A stretch of 64,000 nucleotides of DNA, from positions 1,147 through 65,146 of the forward strand of contig JAEACG010000007.1 of the NCBI GenBank assembly GCA_016401345.1, read 5' to 3'. A model generated the notes under the pieces. It saw only the letters and a program-made list of their open reading frames with translations, made no database searches and had not been told where the DNA came from. Position numbers and translations under genes: made by a program. Origin of the DNA: Fictibacillus nanhaiensis (GTDB lineage Bacteria; Bacillota; Bacilli; Bacillales; Fictibacillaceae). Shown here piece after piece: positions 35,401-44,672 of this stretch (its first letter is position 1; the number at the start of each line of letters is the position of its first letter).

Positions 35401-38400
35401 TTAGGTGTTGTCATGGATACGGTATATTGCCCTGGAGAAAGTCCGTTAATCACATACACACCTGCATTATTTGTAACTGCTCTGCCAGCAGGCTGAACAC
35501 TCGTTCCAAAAAACAACTGAACGATCGCTCCAACGTTCAATATACCTGTTTCTTGATCTATTATTGTTCCAGTTAGAATTCCTGGAAGTGCAGTGAGCTC
35601 AATATCAACAATTTGTGTTTGACCAGGATCCACCGAAAAGCCAACTGTATTCGTTTCATAATCCGGATTAGAAGTTCCTAACGAATAGATGCCTGATACA
35701 AAATTCTCGATTAAATACATTCCTTGATCATCTGTTTGAACTTCTGCTAGTTCTGCACCCGTTTCATCAATTAATCTAATAACCGTATTGATAAGTGGAA
35801 TGACAACGTCTTGAGCCGATATAGTAGTTGACAAACTCTCATTTTGAATGATCCTTGCAGAAATGGTGCCTCGAACATTCGAGAGACTTGGTGTAAGAGC
35901 AAAGTTCTGAAATGTTGTTAAGCCATTTTCAATAAGAACAGAGCCTGTCACGGTTCCAAAATTTTCTTTTGTAATGGTTAAAGTGAAAGTTCCTACTGTT
36001 ATTAATCCAGAGCTATAATTACCATTACTATCTGTTAAAAGCGTATTGATTACAGGACCGAATGGTGAAATTGCCCTAATCTCAATAGAAGCTCCAATTA
36101 ATGGATCACCTGTTGCTGAATTTGTAACGTTACCTGAGATGATTCCACCTTCTGGAATAAGGATAATGTCCACAACAGTTTCTTGGTCGGGTAAAACAAC
36201 ACCACTGCCAATTCCTATTCCCGTTCCATTTCCTTTAGCAGTTACCGTATACTGGCCTTCAACCAAATTATCAACCTCGTAAGAGCCATTTCCATTCGTA
36301 ATAACCGTTGAAATGGGTGTGTTTTTTCGATCTAATATCTGAACGGTGGTATTGCCAATCGGTGTACCATTGGGATTTTTTATCGTTCCAATGATTGTGC
36401 CAGGATCCGGCTGCAGGTTAAGGGTTACATTTGATAGAGACAAAGAATTGATTATGACTCCAATGGACGCTGCACCATATCCATTTGCTATTGCACGAAT
36501 GTTTAGTGGACCAGTTTGGAGGTTACCTAGTCTAAAAAATCCGTTCTGGTCTGTTGTAATCGTTGCAACAAGAATGCCACTCACATCAGATACTTCAATG
36601 AAACTTCCTGATATCGGTAAACCTGTTACAACATCTTGAATAACGCCCTCCAAAGCACCACGATCTTCTGTAAGCGGGACTAATAGATTTGTTGTTTCCC
36701 CGTTCACTACGCTTGCACCTATTGTTGCTGTTTGATATCCGTCTGCTATTACGTTCACTTGATACGTTCCTGCTGATAAGTTCTGGAATGCAAAGCTTCC
36801 ATCTGAGAGAGCGATCAGCGTCTGTAGCAATACACCACCATCATTGAGAAGTCGAATAGAGATTGTTCTATCTGAAATCGGATTTCCCGATTGATCAGTA
36901 ACAGTTCCAGCAATCGATCCTCCTACTTCCGACAATTCAAAAGATACCGCAGAAGTTTGATTCGGTAGTACAATAACTCCGATTTGATCCTGTATATAAT
37001 AAGGTGAACTTGCAATAACGGTATACGTTCCAGGTGACAGAAGGATGGATGTAAAACTACCCGCAGTGTCTGAATTGGTTGATATAATTGGAATTCCTTC
37101 AGGTGTAAGAATAGAAATGAGGATGCCTGGTAATCCTTCTCCCGTTTCTGCACTTACTATTGTCCCAAAGATCAATCCTCCTACCGGGGTTAAGATCACA
37201 TTTAGACCCGTCAGCTGCTCTCCCGGCTGCAACGAAACTCCGGCAGTCGATGATGAATAATTTTCTACTCCAGCAATTACTGTATAAGACCCTTCTGGCA
37301 AGTTTCCGATAACATAGTTTCCTTCAAAATCTGTGATTCCGTTTCCAATTTCACTATCATTTTCATCAACCACTCTTACACTAGCATTCGATAAAGGTAT
37401 TCCATTACCATCAGTTACTGTTCCTGAAATCGATGCTGGATCAGGCACTAAAGCGACCTGTACATTAGTTGTAGCATTCGAAGTTACGATTACACCTGTA
37501 GAGCGAATACTATAGTTTAGCTGAAAAGCGTTTACCGTATATGATCTTGGTGCCACGCCTTCTATTAAGAAGTCCCCTGCTGCACCTGTCGTTCTTCTTG
37601 CTATTGGTGTAACACCACTTGGTGCATACACTTCTACCTGTGCACCAACGAGTGGAGCAAGAGTTTGTTCATCGAGAATCACCCCTGAAATTTGACCCGG
37701 TTCTGGAACTAAGCTGATATTAGCTGTTAGTGTCTCGCCTGGTCCGGCATTAATCGAAACTTGCCGTCTCTGGTAATCAGGGATAATAGCAGTAACTAGA
37801 TATTGTCCTTCCGTAAAACCTAGTATTCTATAAAATCCGTTAGAGTCGGTGTTAACAACTCGAACAGTAAAACCGTACACATCTAAAAGCCTTACTGAAA
37901 CATTAACTAACAGATCACCAGAATCTGAAGTGATCGTACCTTCAACTGTAGCTGGGAACGGTTCAAGTGCAAAATCAACGACTCTCGTATCGTTTGGAGG
38001 TACAAAAACTGAGGCACTCGATGATCCATAGCCGTCGTCAGTAAAAGCAACTATAGTATATGGGCCAGAATACACACCTTGCGTTACATAATTGCCTTGC
38101 TGATCCGTTACAGTATTCGCAATAACGGGGCCAGTTGGTGATAAATAACGGACTTGAACCATGACTTGAGAAATCGGAAGCCCTGTTACAGCGTCTGTGA
38201 TGGTTCCCGAAACAGTCCCAGGTTCAGGAGTTAAAATAAAGCTCAAGGAAGTTGTTTCATCAGGTAAAACGGTAAAGGTTGCACTCTGACTCGAATAACC
38301 ATCAGCACTAACGATCGCACGATACGTGTCAGGTGACAGATCTGCAAATATAAATTGACCGAAACTATCCGAGACTCCTTTTCGATCTAGTGGCTTTCCT

Positions 38401-41400
38401 GAAGATGAAACGATAATGATGGCATTAGATAATGGATCTCCTGTTAACTGATTTGTGACATACCCTGTAACCGCTCCTGGGTTTTGAGTTAATGAAATCG
38501 CAATGTTAAACCCAGTGATCGGCACAGTAACCGTAATAATCTCATTTCCATAATTCACTGCATTAACATTTAACAGATAATTTCCCGGTGCAATCGAGTC
38601 GAACGTGAAAGTGCCATCGATACCTGGATACTGCTTTGCCACAAACATGCCTGTATTATTTGTTAAAGTAACAGAAACGGCAGTACCACTGATCGGATTT
38701 CCAGTTGCAGAATCTGCTATCGATCCTGTTAGTGTTGTAAGAATTTGCGATAATGGTATTGTAGTAATGCTTACTGCACTGCTATTAACGATAACTGCTG
38801 TCATATTTGGAGAATAACCGTCTAATTCTGCACTTACAAAATATGTGCCAATCGACAGTTCAGGAATTTGAAACGTACCATCAGTGTGTGCAATTAAAGC
38901 TTGCAGCAATTCACCGCTAGCTCCAAACAATTTTAATTGAATATTGTCTCCAGACAGCGGATTCCCATCTTCGTCAGTCACTTGCCCTGAAATGCTTCCT
39001 ACAGTACTTGTTAATCGAATATCAGCTCCCGCAGTCTCATCACTTTGGACGATCACACCTGTAATTTCTGTAGAGTAGTTTTGTGCAGATGAAGTAACAG
39101 CATAGGAACCAGGAACAAAATTCCGGAGTAAAAAGTTACCGAATTGATCAGTTGTTGAAAAACGAACCAAAATTCCAAGACTATCACGCACAAGTATGGC
39201 CGCACCTGGAATTGGTGCACCTGTTATTAAATCTGAAACCGTTCCAGAGATAGAACCACGGATCGTCACTAACTCAAAATTCAGCGCAGTGATGTCCTGA
39301 CCTGGGGCGACCGCAACGTTCCCAGTCGCGTTTGCATAGCCCCCTGCTCGTATGACGACTGCATAAGAACCTGCGGGAATATTGCTGAGCGTGTAATTTC
39401 CATCAGCATCAGTTGTTCCATTTCCAATAGGTGTTTCATTTACATCGAGAAGAGAAACGGTACCGTTAGCTACCGGCGTACCAAGATCAGAAATTAACGT
39501 ACCTGAAACAGTTCCAGGATTCGGTTGGATCGATAAAGAGATGTTCGTTGTTTGACCAGAAACCACAAAGGCTCCCGTACTTCCAACTGAATAATTTAGT
39601 GCAACAGCTTTTACAATATAGTTACCCGGAGCCAAACTCTGAAACAAAAAGTTTCCTTCCGGAGTAGCTGCAACTGTGTTTACGAACTGGTTATCCATTG
39701 TGTACAGCTGAAGCACAAGTCCTTCAGCGGCAGGAGCTACTATTCCTGTAATAGTCCCAGGATTAGGTTGAAGTTCAAAGTCAACAAACTTAGTTAATCC
39801 AGCGGGAACAACTACACCTATAATCCTAGTTTCATATCCTTCTGCAACTGCAGTAAGTGAATAAACTCCTCCAGGCAATCCAAGCGAAATGAACGTTCCA
39901 TCCGCACTCGTTAAGGCTGAATCAACAAATGCTCCTAGTGTGTTGCTGATATTAATAGTTGCACCAACTACCGGCTGACCTGAAAGAGAATCGATTAATC
40001 TGCCCGTAACAAACCCCGGAGACGGAACAAGGCTAATCGTGATAGAAGAAACGTTTCCAGGTGATAACGTAACTGATGCAGAGGAAGTTTGGAAACTTTC
40101 TGCAGCAACGATGACTGTATATGTGCTCGGCATTAAATCTTCAACTATGAACACACCATCATTGTCTGAAAAAGTTGTATTTATGATAAGACCGTTAGCA
40201 TCCAGCAGCTGCACTTCTACGGATGCACCTGCAAGAGGATCTCCAGTCTCACTATTAATAACCGTTCCCGAGATAGAAGAAGGATTTGGCATTAATGAGA
40301 AATTAACAACAGAAGTCACACCAGCTGTAATGATTGCTCCACTTAAGTTTGTTTGATAATCAATAATATTTGCTGTAACAACATAGCTTCCAGGGAGCAA
40401 TTCACCAATCACATAATTTCCATTTGTATCTGTTACAACTCTAGAGATAAGCACATCAGAATCTGCATTTTTCACAAGTATGACTGCACCCGGAAGAATG
40501 TTTCCTTCGTTATCAAGTACATTTCCTGCAAGCAAACCAAAAATAGGCTGAAGTTCTGTGCTGATCGTTGTTGTTTCATTATCCTGAATAACAGCACCAA
40601 GCGTAACCGGTGAAAACCCGTCTGCTCCAACAATAACGGTATATCGATCTGGTGCTAACCCACTTATCGTATAATTTCCATTGCTGTCAGTAATGGTCTT
40701 CGCTACCACGATGTTATTGAGAACGACATCCACTGAAGCACCACTAATTGTACTTCCACCTGAAGAAACATCACCTGTTAGAACACCTGCTAGTCTTCTA
40801 AGTGTGACATCTACCGTTGTAGTTTGATCAGACTGAACATACGTACCGATCGTTTTTGTACCATGACCATCAGAAGAAAAGGTGATTACATACGTACCGG
40901 GAGCTAGAGAATCTACTGAGAATTGTCCGTTTACATCAGTTGTTACAGAGGCATCCGTAATTCCAGAGCTGTTTACAACTTTTAGACTTGCACCTGGAAG
41001 TGGAACACCGCTATCTTCATCAATGACTGTTCCGATGATTGAACCTGGATTTGCTAATAGATTCACATCTACTACCACAGTTTGACCGGCACTCACCGAG
41101 AAACCGACAACAAATGTTTGAAAAGCAGGTGCACTCACGCGTATTCTGTAAGAACCTGGTGCAAGACGATTTATTGTGTACTGTCCTGCCCCATTCGTCG
41201 TTGCGATTGCCACGGCGATCCCTGTACCGCTAAGAGCTTCAACTATTGCACCAGCTATAGGTCCTCCACTTCCTGTTATCGATCCACTTACCGTTCCAGG
41301 ATTCGGCTGCAGTACAAAGTTTGCTATCGTTGTCTGATTAGATGGCACATTTTGCCCAATTGTTGCAGCCTGAAAATTATTAGCAGAGACCGTGAGTGTA

Positions 41401-42866
41401 TAATGTCCTGGGATTACAGCTCCAAATGTGTAAGCTCCTGTTGGAGAAGTTGTTACACTTGCAATAACTGTACCAAGGTTATCTGATAACAAGACGGTCG
41501 CTCCACTAACAGCAGAACCTGCGTTTGAGGTAACCGTTCCTTGAAGAATTCCTGGAATAGCTACAAGGACAGGATTGATGACCGTTATCGTGCCAGATTG
41601 AATAACCACCGATTGCGCCAAGGTCGTGTAATTTGCTTTTGAGAATTCAATCGTATAAGTACCTGGTGCTATATTCGTAAGACTATACTTTCCGAATAGA
41701 TCTGTTTGCGTAACGGTCACTTGTGTTTGACCCATTAAAAGTCTTACAGTTGCAGCATTTACTGGCTGAGCGTTTGAACTATCCAGTAACGTACCTGCAG
41801 CTCCACCTGTTGCTTGAACATTTACGGAAATAGAGGCAGAAGCAGGGGGCAGATCTCCTCCAGTAAAGCTATCTATACCTGTTGCCCTTACTGTATTAAG
41901 TGCTTTCGTTCCTGCTGTATAAAAGATTCCATTCTGTGCAAACTGAAGAGTCGCACTAGCGCCAGGAGCGATATTACCAACGGACCACGTAAGTGTTTTC
42001 GTTGAAGAGTTGTATGCTGTTGTCCCTTGCGAAACACTAAGAACTGAAAAGAGTGACACTACATCTAATGAAACAATATCAGTTACATTAATGATATTTG
42101 CAGCACTTTTTCCTGTATTCGTTAAGGTAATTCTTCCCGTCCACTCCCCAACCTGACCGGCTAAAGGTGATTGTGGTCCTGAAAGCAGTACTTTTGAAAC
42201 CTGCAGGTTAGCTCGGACATTACCGGAATTTATTGTAACTGGATTGGAAAGTGCATTTTGAAATTGAAATTCCTCTGATTCACGTAAAGAGTCTTTATTG
42301 TAGTTGTTGTTATTTGAAGCAGTAAAAGCGACCATCCGTACAGAACTTAGAGCAGTAATACCGAGCAAGGAGAAAAATGTAGAAGCTGGAACTAGAAAAT
42401 CGATAAAATAGTTTTGTGTATTATCCAATGTAGAGTCAGCCTGAACGACCCGTGCGACGTCAAAATTGATGATGGACCGAGAATAGTTTGGATTCCCTTT
42501 ACCATCCGTCCCTTCAGCAGGATCACTCCAAGAGTTCACTTGTTTAGTTGTGTTCTGAACCAAATTCACTCTTTTATTTAAACCATTAACTGCAAGAAGC
42601 CAGTCATAAGTCCCCGCTACGCCGGTCGTATTTAACAAAACACCCCATGCAAAGTTTGCAAAAGCGGTTTTGGCGCTATTTCTTGGATCTGATCGTACAC
42701 GCATTCTAAAGTACACATTGATTTCATCATAAGCGAAGTAAAAGGAAGGAAAACTGGCACTCCCTACGATGTCTGTTCCTGCAGGAGAGATATCACGTAT
42801 CACATCTGCATAAGGAACACCGCCTACAGTAATGGCAGTAAACTGACTATTTGTGGGAAAAGACAT
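32454..42866 (-). CDS. Giant protein of 35 carboxypeptidase-regulatory-like repeats
   Basis: A 3,470-residue protein. Residues 1-220 are an unrecognised beta-rich domain beginning SFPTNSQFTAITVGGVPYAD; 225-350 resemble a DUF11-type domain (ANLQVSKVLLSG, LTNTGKSAANI, WSVGNIAPGASATLQF). About 351-3390 hold 35 repeats of about 85 residues, each G-T-V followed by G-x-P-x-x-G-A, T-D-x-x-G-x-Y/F, L-x-P-G-x-Y-x-V and a closing N-P-G, the CarboxypepD_reg/CnaB-like beta-sandwich. Repeats recur with a period of eight. The last 60 residues (FTLERIDSNNNCATFSYEAE, then RRFITFDLSCIDLIRFID) resemble the C-terminus of CotY/CotZ-type coat proteins. No signal peptide, LPXTG or SLH domain. GGAGGTG precedes ATG. 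A spore-surface filament is inferred. Confidence 0.85.
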   Translation of the reverse strand: MSFPTNSQFTAITVGGVPYADVIRDISPAGTDIVGSASFPSFYFAYDEINVYFRMRVRSDPRNSAKTAFANFAWGVLLNTTGVAGTYDWLLAVNGLNKRVNLVQNTTKQVNSWSDPAEGTDGKGNPNYSRSIINFDVARVVQADSTLDNTQNYFIDFLVPASTFFSLLGITALSSVRMVAFTASNNNNYNKDSLRESEEFQFQNALSNPVTINSGNVRANLQVSKVLLSGPQSPLAGQVGEWTGRITLTNTGKSAANIINVTDIVSLDVVSLFSVLSVSQGTTAYNSSTKTLTWSVGNIAPGASATLQFAQNGIFYTAGTKALNTVRATGIDSFTGGDLPPASASISVNVQATGGAAGTLLDSSNAQPVNAATVRLLMGQTQVTVTQTDLFGKYSLTNIAPGTYTIEFSKANYTTLAQSVVIQSGTITVINPVLVAIPGILQGTVTSNAGSAVSGATVLLSDNLGTVIASVTTSPTGAYTFGAVIPGHYTLTVSANNFQAATIGQNVPSNQTTIANFVLQPNPGTVSGSITGSGGPIAGAIVEALSGTGIAVAIATTNGAGQYTINRLAPGSYRIRVSAPAFQTFVVGFSVSAGQTVVVDVNLLANPGSIIGTVIDEDSGVPLPGASLKVVNSSGITDASVTTDVNGQFSVDSLAPGTYVITFSSDGHGTKTIGTYVQSDQTTTVDVTLRRLAGVLTGDVSSGGSTISGASVDVVLNNIVVAKTITDSNGNYTISGLAPDRYTVIVGADGFSPVTLGAVIQDNETTTISTELQPIFGLLAGNVLDNEGNILPGAVILVKNADSDVLISRVVTDTNGNYVIGELLPGSYVVTANIIDYQTNLSGAIITAGVTSVVNFSLMPNPSSISGTVINSETGDPLAGASVEVQLLDANGLIINTTFSDNDGVFIVEDLMPSTYTVIVAAESFQTSSASVTLSPGNVSSITISLVPSPGFVTGRLIDSLSGQPVVGATINISNTLGAFVDSALTSADGTFISLGLPGGVYSLTAVAEGYETRIIGVVVPAGLTKFVDFELQPNPGTITGIVAPAAEGLVLQLYTMDNQFVNTVAATPEGNFLFQSLAPGNYIVKAVALNYSVGSTGAFVVSGQTTNISLSIQPNPGTVSGTLISDLGTPVANGTVSLLDVNETPIGNGTTDADGNYTLSNIPAGSYAVVIRAGGYANATGNVAVAPGQDITALNFELVTIRGSISGTVSDLITGAPIPGAAILVRDSLGILVRFSTTDQFGNFLLRNFVPGSYAVTSSAQNYSTEITGVIVQSDETAGADIRLTSTVGSISGQVTDEDGNPLSGDNIQLKLFGASGELLQALIAHTDGTFQIPELSIGTYFVSAELDGYSPNMTAVIVNSSAVSITTIPLSQILTTLTGSIADSATGNPISGTAVSVTLTNNTGMFVAKQYPGIDGTFTFDSIAPGNYLLNVNAVNYGNEIITVTVPITGFNIAISLTQNPGAVTGYVTNQLTGDPLSNAIIIVSSSGKPLDRKGVSDSFGQFIFADLSPDTYRAIVSADGYSSQSATFTVLPDETTSLSFILTPEPGTVSGTITDAVTGLPISQVMVQVRYLSPTGPVIANTVTDQQGNYVTQGVYSGPYTIVAFTDDGYGSSSASVFVPPNDTRVVDFALEPFPATVEGTITSDSGDLLVNVSVRLLDVYGFTVRVVNTDSNGFYRILGFTEGQYLVTAIIPDYQRRQVSINAGPGETLTANISLVPEPGQISGVILDEQTLAPLVGAQVEVYAPSGVTPIARRTTGAAGDFLIEGVAPRSYTVNAFQLNYSIRSTGVIVTSNATTNVQVALVPDPASISGTVTDGNGIPLSNASVRVVDENDSEIGNGITDFEGNYVIGNLPEGSYTVIAGVENYSSSTAGVSLQPGEQLTGLNVILTPVGGLIFGTIVSAETGEGLPGILISILTPEGIPIISTNSDTAGSFTSILLSPGTYTVIASSPYYIQDQIGVIVLPNQTSAVSFELSEVGGSIAGTVTDQSGNPISDRTISIRLLNDGGVLLQTLIALSDGSFAFQNLSAGTYQVNVIADGYQTATIGASVVNGETTNLLVPLTEDRGALEGVIQDVVTGLPISGSFIEVSDVSGILVATITTDQNGFFRLGNLQTGPLNIRAIANGYGAASIGVIINSLSLSNVTLNLQPDPGTIIGTIKNPNGTPIGNTTVQILDRKNTPISTVITNGNGSYEVDNLVEGQYTVTAKGNGTGIGIGSGVVLPDQETVVDIILIPEGGIISGNVTNSATGDPLIGASIEIRAISPFGPVINTLLTDSNGNYSSGLITVGTFTLTITKENFGTVTGSVLIENGLTTFQNFALTPSLSNVRGTISARIIQNESLSTTISAQDVVIPLINTVIRLIDETGAELAEVQTDDQGMYLIENFVSGIYSLGTSNPDYETNTVGFSVDPGQTQIVDIELTALPGILTGTIIDQETGILNVGAIVQLFFGTSVQPAGRAVTNNAGVYVINGLSPGQYTVSMTTPNYNTFSAGATIQANETTTVDGFLLSNPGVLTGTVNGPNGVIGGASIKVIDVNGTVVGFAVSNDDGTFFIGNLPVGTYALTIVALDFQSETEGITITPGETLNVSINLIPEPGAITGIVTDESGISLPGVVMNVLLNNIIIASTVTEQNGSFTFRSLKPNSYQVTANLSGYAVSSIGAVVSSNIVTTTNLFLSSLYGSIFGTVTDEDGNLITQQSIKINLFDLNNSLVTTVLAQSNGTYVIPEVPEGNYLVTVTAEGYNAATFAVTINGGEEVSLDLQLITLGGTVTIRVIDAATNNPISGVITNIFNETGITITSGITDQNGVFIQQNLEEGTIVISTIKGGYGSLSQGGIIVNGTTTEVTLALTLDTGKLLGTISDFNGVSIAGAVVQILDATRAVVTTVLTQSDGAYSVLDLRPGIYTMIVSARGFEQRSLSVFIVANETTITNLPLAFEPGSVEGFVTNEGSGSFIARASVELRLISPSGPVVASTLTDEQGRYRFSQVRNGNYTIISTKQGFGNDSAEIAVIPGDTTFADLQLAAVTSSVRGTVRNAGDSQPLVNTLLRLADNNGVVIAEVQTDNDGNYLIEGLLPGDFSLAAINADYRSSVLDFTAVPNVQSVVNFNLVAVPSLFTGFVTDAGTGQPIVGAIVETFDQISGPVEGSLLNAEVNALAVNGRPVAVALTNIDGFYTIPGLSNGSYTLRASALGYGTDSRLSVLPVNTTVEQNFALPGQRQASSLTGTVIILGNGPLPNAEINVFDENGALAGSARTGNDGTYFISNLGSGRYVITVDAQGFQQETLIISLAEGERLTGVDFALSPGADGDISGQVSDRRTGRPVSGAVIQLFDLRGVLVREVISNDAGVFSITGIPSGSYELRVVANGFEPFSVAVSVREGEELLIPISLISTTPNPLPPFGEAQFLILIGGKPLSLDSLTSPTLFTLERIDSNNNCATFSYEAEVPEGTIRRFITFDLSCIDLIRFID

Positions 42867-42960
42867 CCCAACACCTCCGGCAAAAAATTAACATCGATTT
42901 AATATACGCGGAGAAACCTTGCAATGATTACCATTTTTTTCAATAGCGTATCTTCACACG

Positions 42961-42991
42961 AAAAAAGAAGCTATTCAAAGAATCAGCTTCT
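42961..42991 (-). terminator. Terminator
   Basis: GAAGCT / AGCTTC hairpin (minus strand AGAAGCTGATTC...) followed by TTTTTT, after the GNAT gene ending at 43020. Confidence 0.75.
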
Positions 42992-43019
42992 CATTGTTTT
43001 AGATTGGATTCATATCACA

Positions 43020-43550
43020 TTATTTAACTAACTTATACATCAACACATCATCCACATACTCGTCGTTGCTAAACTTGAACTCTCTTATCTTTCGCCCTTC
43101 CTCTATGAATCCAAGTTTTTTATACAATTCTATTGCCCTAGTATTGGTAGAGAACGTCCCTAACGTAACCTTTTCAATGACCGGATGTTTTTCGGCCCAA
43201 GATAATAGCTCGTGAATCAATAGCTTGCCAATCCCTTTATTTCTAAATCCTTTACGAAGCATGATGGCAAATGAGCCAGTGTGGTGCATTCTCATTCTTT
43301 CTTGTGACCGAAAAACGATCCATCCAACCACATTGTTTTCATATTCTGCCACAAGCATCGTCTCACGTTCATGCTCAAGAATGTTTCGTATCCATTCTTC
43401 ATGATCTTCTGTTGCCTTATTAAATTCTTTAGATACCGCAATAAAATAATTCTGTTCAGAAATTACTTCACGTTGAATCTGAAGAATAGCTTCTGCATCC
43501 TCAACACGGACAGTCCTGATGTTTGATTTCATTTCTTGTTTAGTCGACAT
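43020..43550 (-). CDS. GNAT-family acetyltransferase
   Basis: A 176-residue N-acetyltransferase: IRTVRVEDAEAILQIQREVI at the start, then IMLRKGFRNKGIGKLLIHEL as the acetyl-CoA loop near residue 98, and TFSTNTRAIELYKKLGFIEE near 130. AGAGG lies nine bases before ATG. It starts 26 bases after the metallo-beta-lactamase-fold gene and is probably cotranscribed with it. Substrate unknown. Confidence 0.85.
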   Translation of the reverse strand: MSTKQEMKSNIRTVRVEDAEAILQIQREVISEQNYFIAVSKEFNKATEDHEEWIRNILEHERETMLVAEYENNVVGWIVFRSQERMRMHHTGSFAIMLRKGFRNKGIGKLLIHELLSWAEKHPVIEKVTLGTFSTNTRAIELYKKLGFIEEGRKIREFKFSNDEYVDDVLMYKLVK

Positions 43551-43576
43551 CGTGTTAACCTCTTTTTCTTAAATAA

Positions 43577-44401
43577 TTATGAGTTAATGACATGATTCTC
43601 ATTCATGATGGAATGAACAATATGGATAGAATCCCACTCACCGCGAGAAAATTTGATGATAGGGAATCTTCTAGGAAACAGTTTTTGACGAATTTCTTCA
43701 GGGCTATCCCCTTTATGATGTAATGTTAATACTTGATTCTGTATACCTAATAGGTAGTCGAGCTTTCGTTGTAGTGCCCTTCTTCCGTCTGGAATAAAAC
43801 CTGCATGATTACAAAACACTTCCTGAAAATCATATGTTAAAACACGTTCCAATGATTGAATAATGGAAGGAATGCTCTCTTCTTCGAGAACCACTTTAGT
43901 CTTTTCCATTACATATAGGTCACCTGTGAAAAGCTGGCCTGTCTCACGGTTAAGAAATGCATGATGATCCATTGCATGACCAGGAGTAGGTATTACATGC
44001 CAACGTGCATTCCTAGATTGAAATTCACTTGGCATCATTTGCGCATGAAATGGTTTTCTTCTTCCCCAAAAGAACTGCCTATATATTGGGTAATGTGCTC
44101 GTTTACCGCAATAATCAATTGTTTTTTCATCTAAATAGATTGGGACTTTCTTCGTTTTTTCAATATAACTAGCACAACCTGTATGATCTTCGTGAAAGTG
44201 CGTTATGAATACGTGATCGAAATCAGCTTGATCAATAAAAGGTTTGAAGTATTGATGTAAAGATTGCGCGCCAGTATCAATTAATACACCATCAACAAGA
44301 AAACTATATACATTCAGAGAGACGCCTTGAAAACGCACCTGTCCATTTAGATAAGTAACATTGTGAATGTCTCCAGATTGAGATGATTTTTTTAAAAACA
44401 A
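43577..44401 (-). CDS. Metallo-beta-lactamase fold hydrolase
   Basis: A 274-residue MBL-fold protein. Zinc site: FITHFHEDHTGCASYIEK (HxHxDH) near residue 68, HVIPTPGHAMDHHAFLN near 134, LFTGDLYV near 153 and VFCNHAGFIPDG near 190. The arrangement fits glyoxalase II-like or lactonase-like hydrolases; the substrate is not evident. A TTG start at 44401 is chosen because GAGGAG lies nine bases upstream, while a TTG at 44410 touches it. Probably in an operon with the GNAT gene. Confidence 0.82.
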   Translation of the reverse strand: MFLKKSSQSGDIHNVTYLNGQVRFQGVSLNVYSFLVDGVLIDTGAQSLHQYFKPFIDQADFDHVFITHFHEDHTGCASYIEKTKKVPIYLDEKTIDYCGKRAHYPIYRQFFWGRRKPFHAQMMPSEFQSRNARWHVIPTPGHAMDHHAFLNRETGQLFTGDLYVMEKTKVVLEEESIPSIIQSLERVLTYDFQEVFCNHAGFIPDGRRALQRKLDYLLGIQNQVLTLHHKGDSPEEIRQKLFPRRFPIIKFSRGEWDSIHIVHSIMNENHVINS

Positions 44402-44551
44402 AACTTCCAACTCCTCGCTACTCTCTTTTTCTATCGTTACTATTTAGACTCTATGAACTTTAATTCCATAAAAGCCATTATAGTCCTTCCACCCTCATAA
44501 TCATGTTTTCATTAAACGAAACAATAAGGTATCCACTACAGTGTCAGATTA

Positions 44552-44612
44552 TTGGGAAAATTGATGAAAAAGATGTCACTTAATGCTACCCTCTAGCACG
44601 GAATTTTCCCAA
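44552..44612. promoter_or_regulatory. Long-spaced inverted repeat upstream of rap
   Basis: TTGGGAAAATT (44552-44562) and AATTTTCCCAA (44602-44612) are perfect inverted copies. The nine-base core TTGGGAAAA is separated from TTTTCCCAA by exactly 43 bases. The same arrangement with the same spacing is found at 63337-63397. It ends 60 bases before the rap start codon. Confidence 0.55.
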
Positions 44613-44672
44613 GTTTTATTTTTCCATTTTATGTTAGATTTAAATTACAAGTCTTATAGAAAGGAGTTTTCC

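Noticed and set aside
34993-41486. Many plus-strand open frames opposite the giant repeat gene
   Set aside because: They are antisense shadows of a repetitive coding sequence; their amino acid patterns simply mirror the repeat period.
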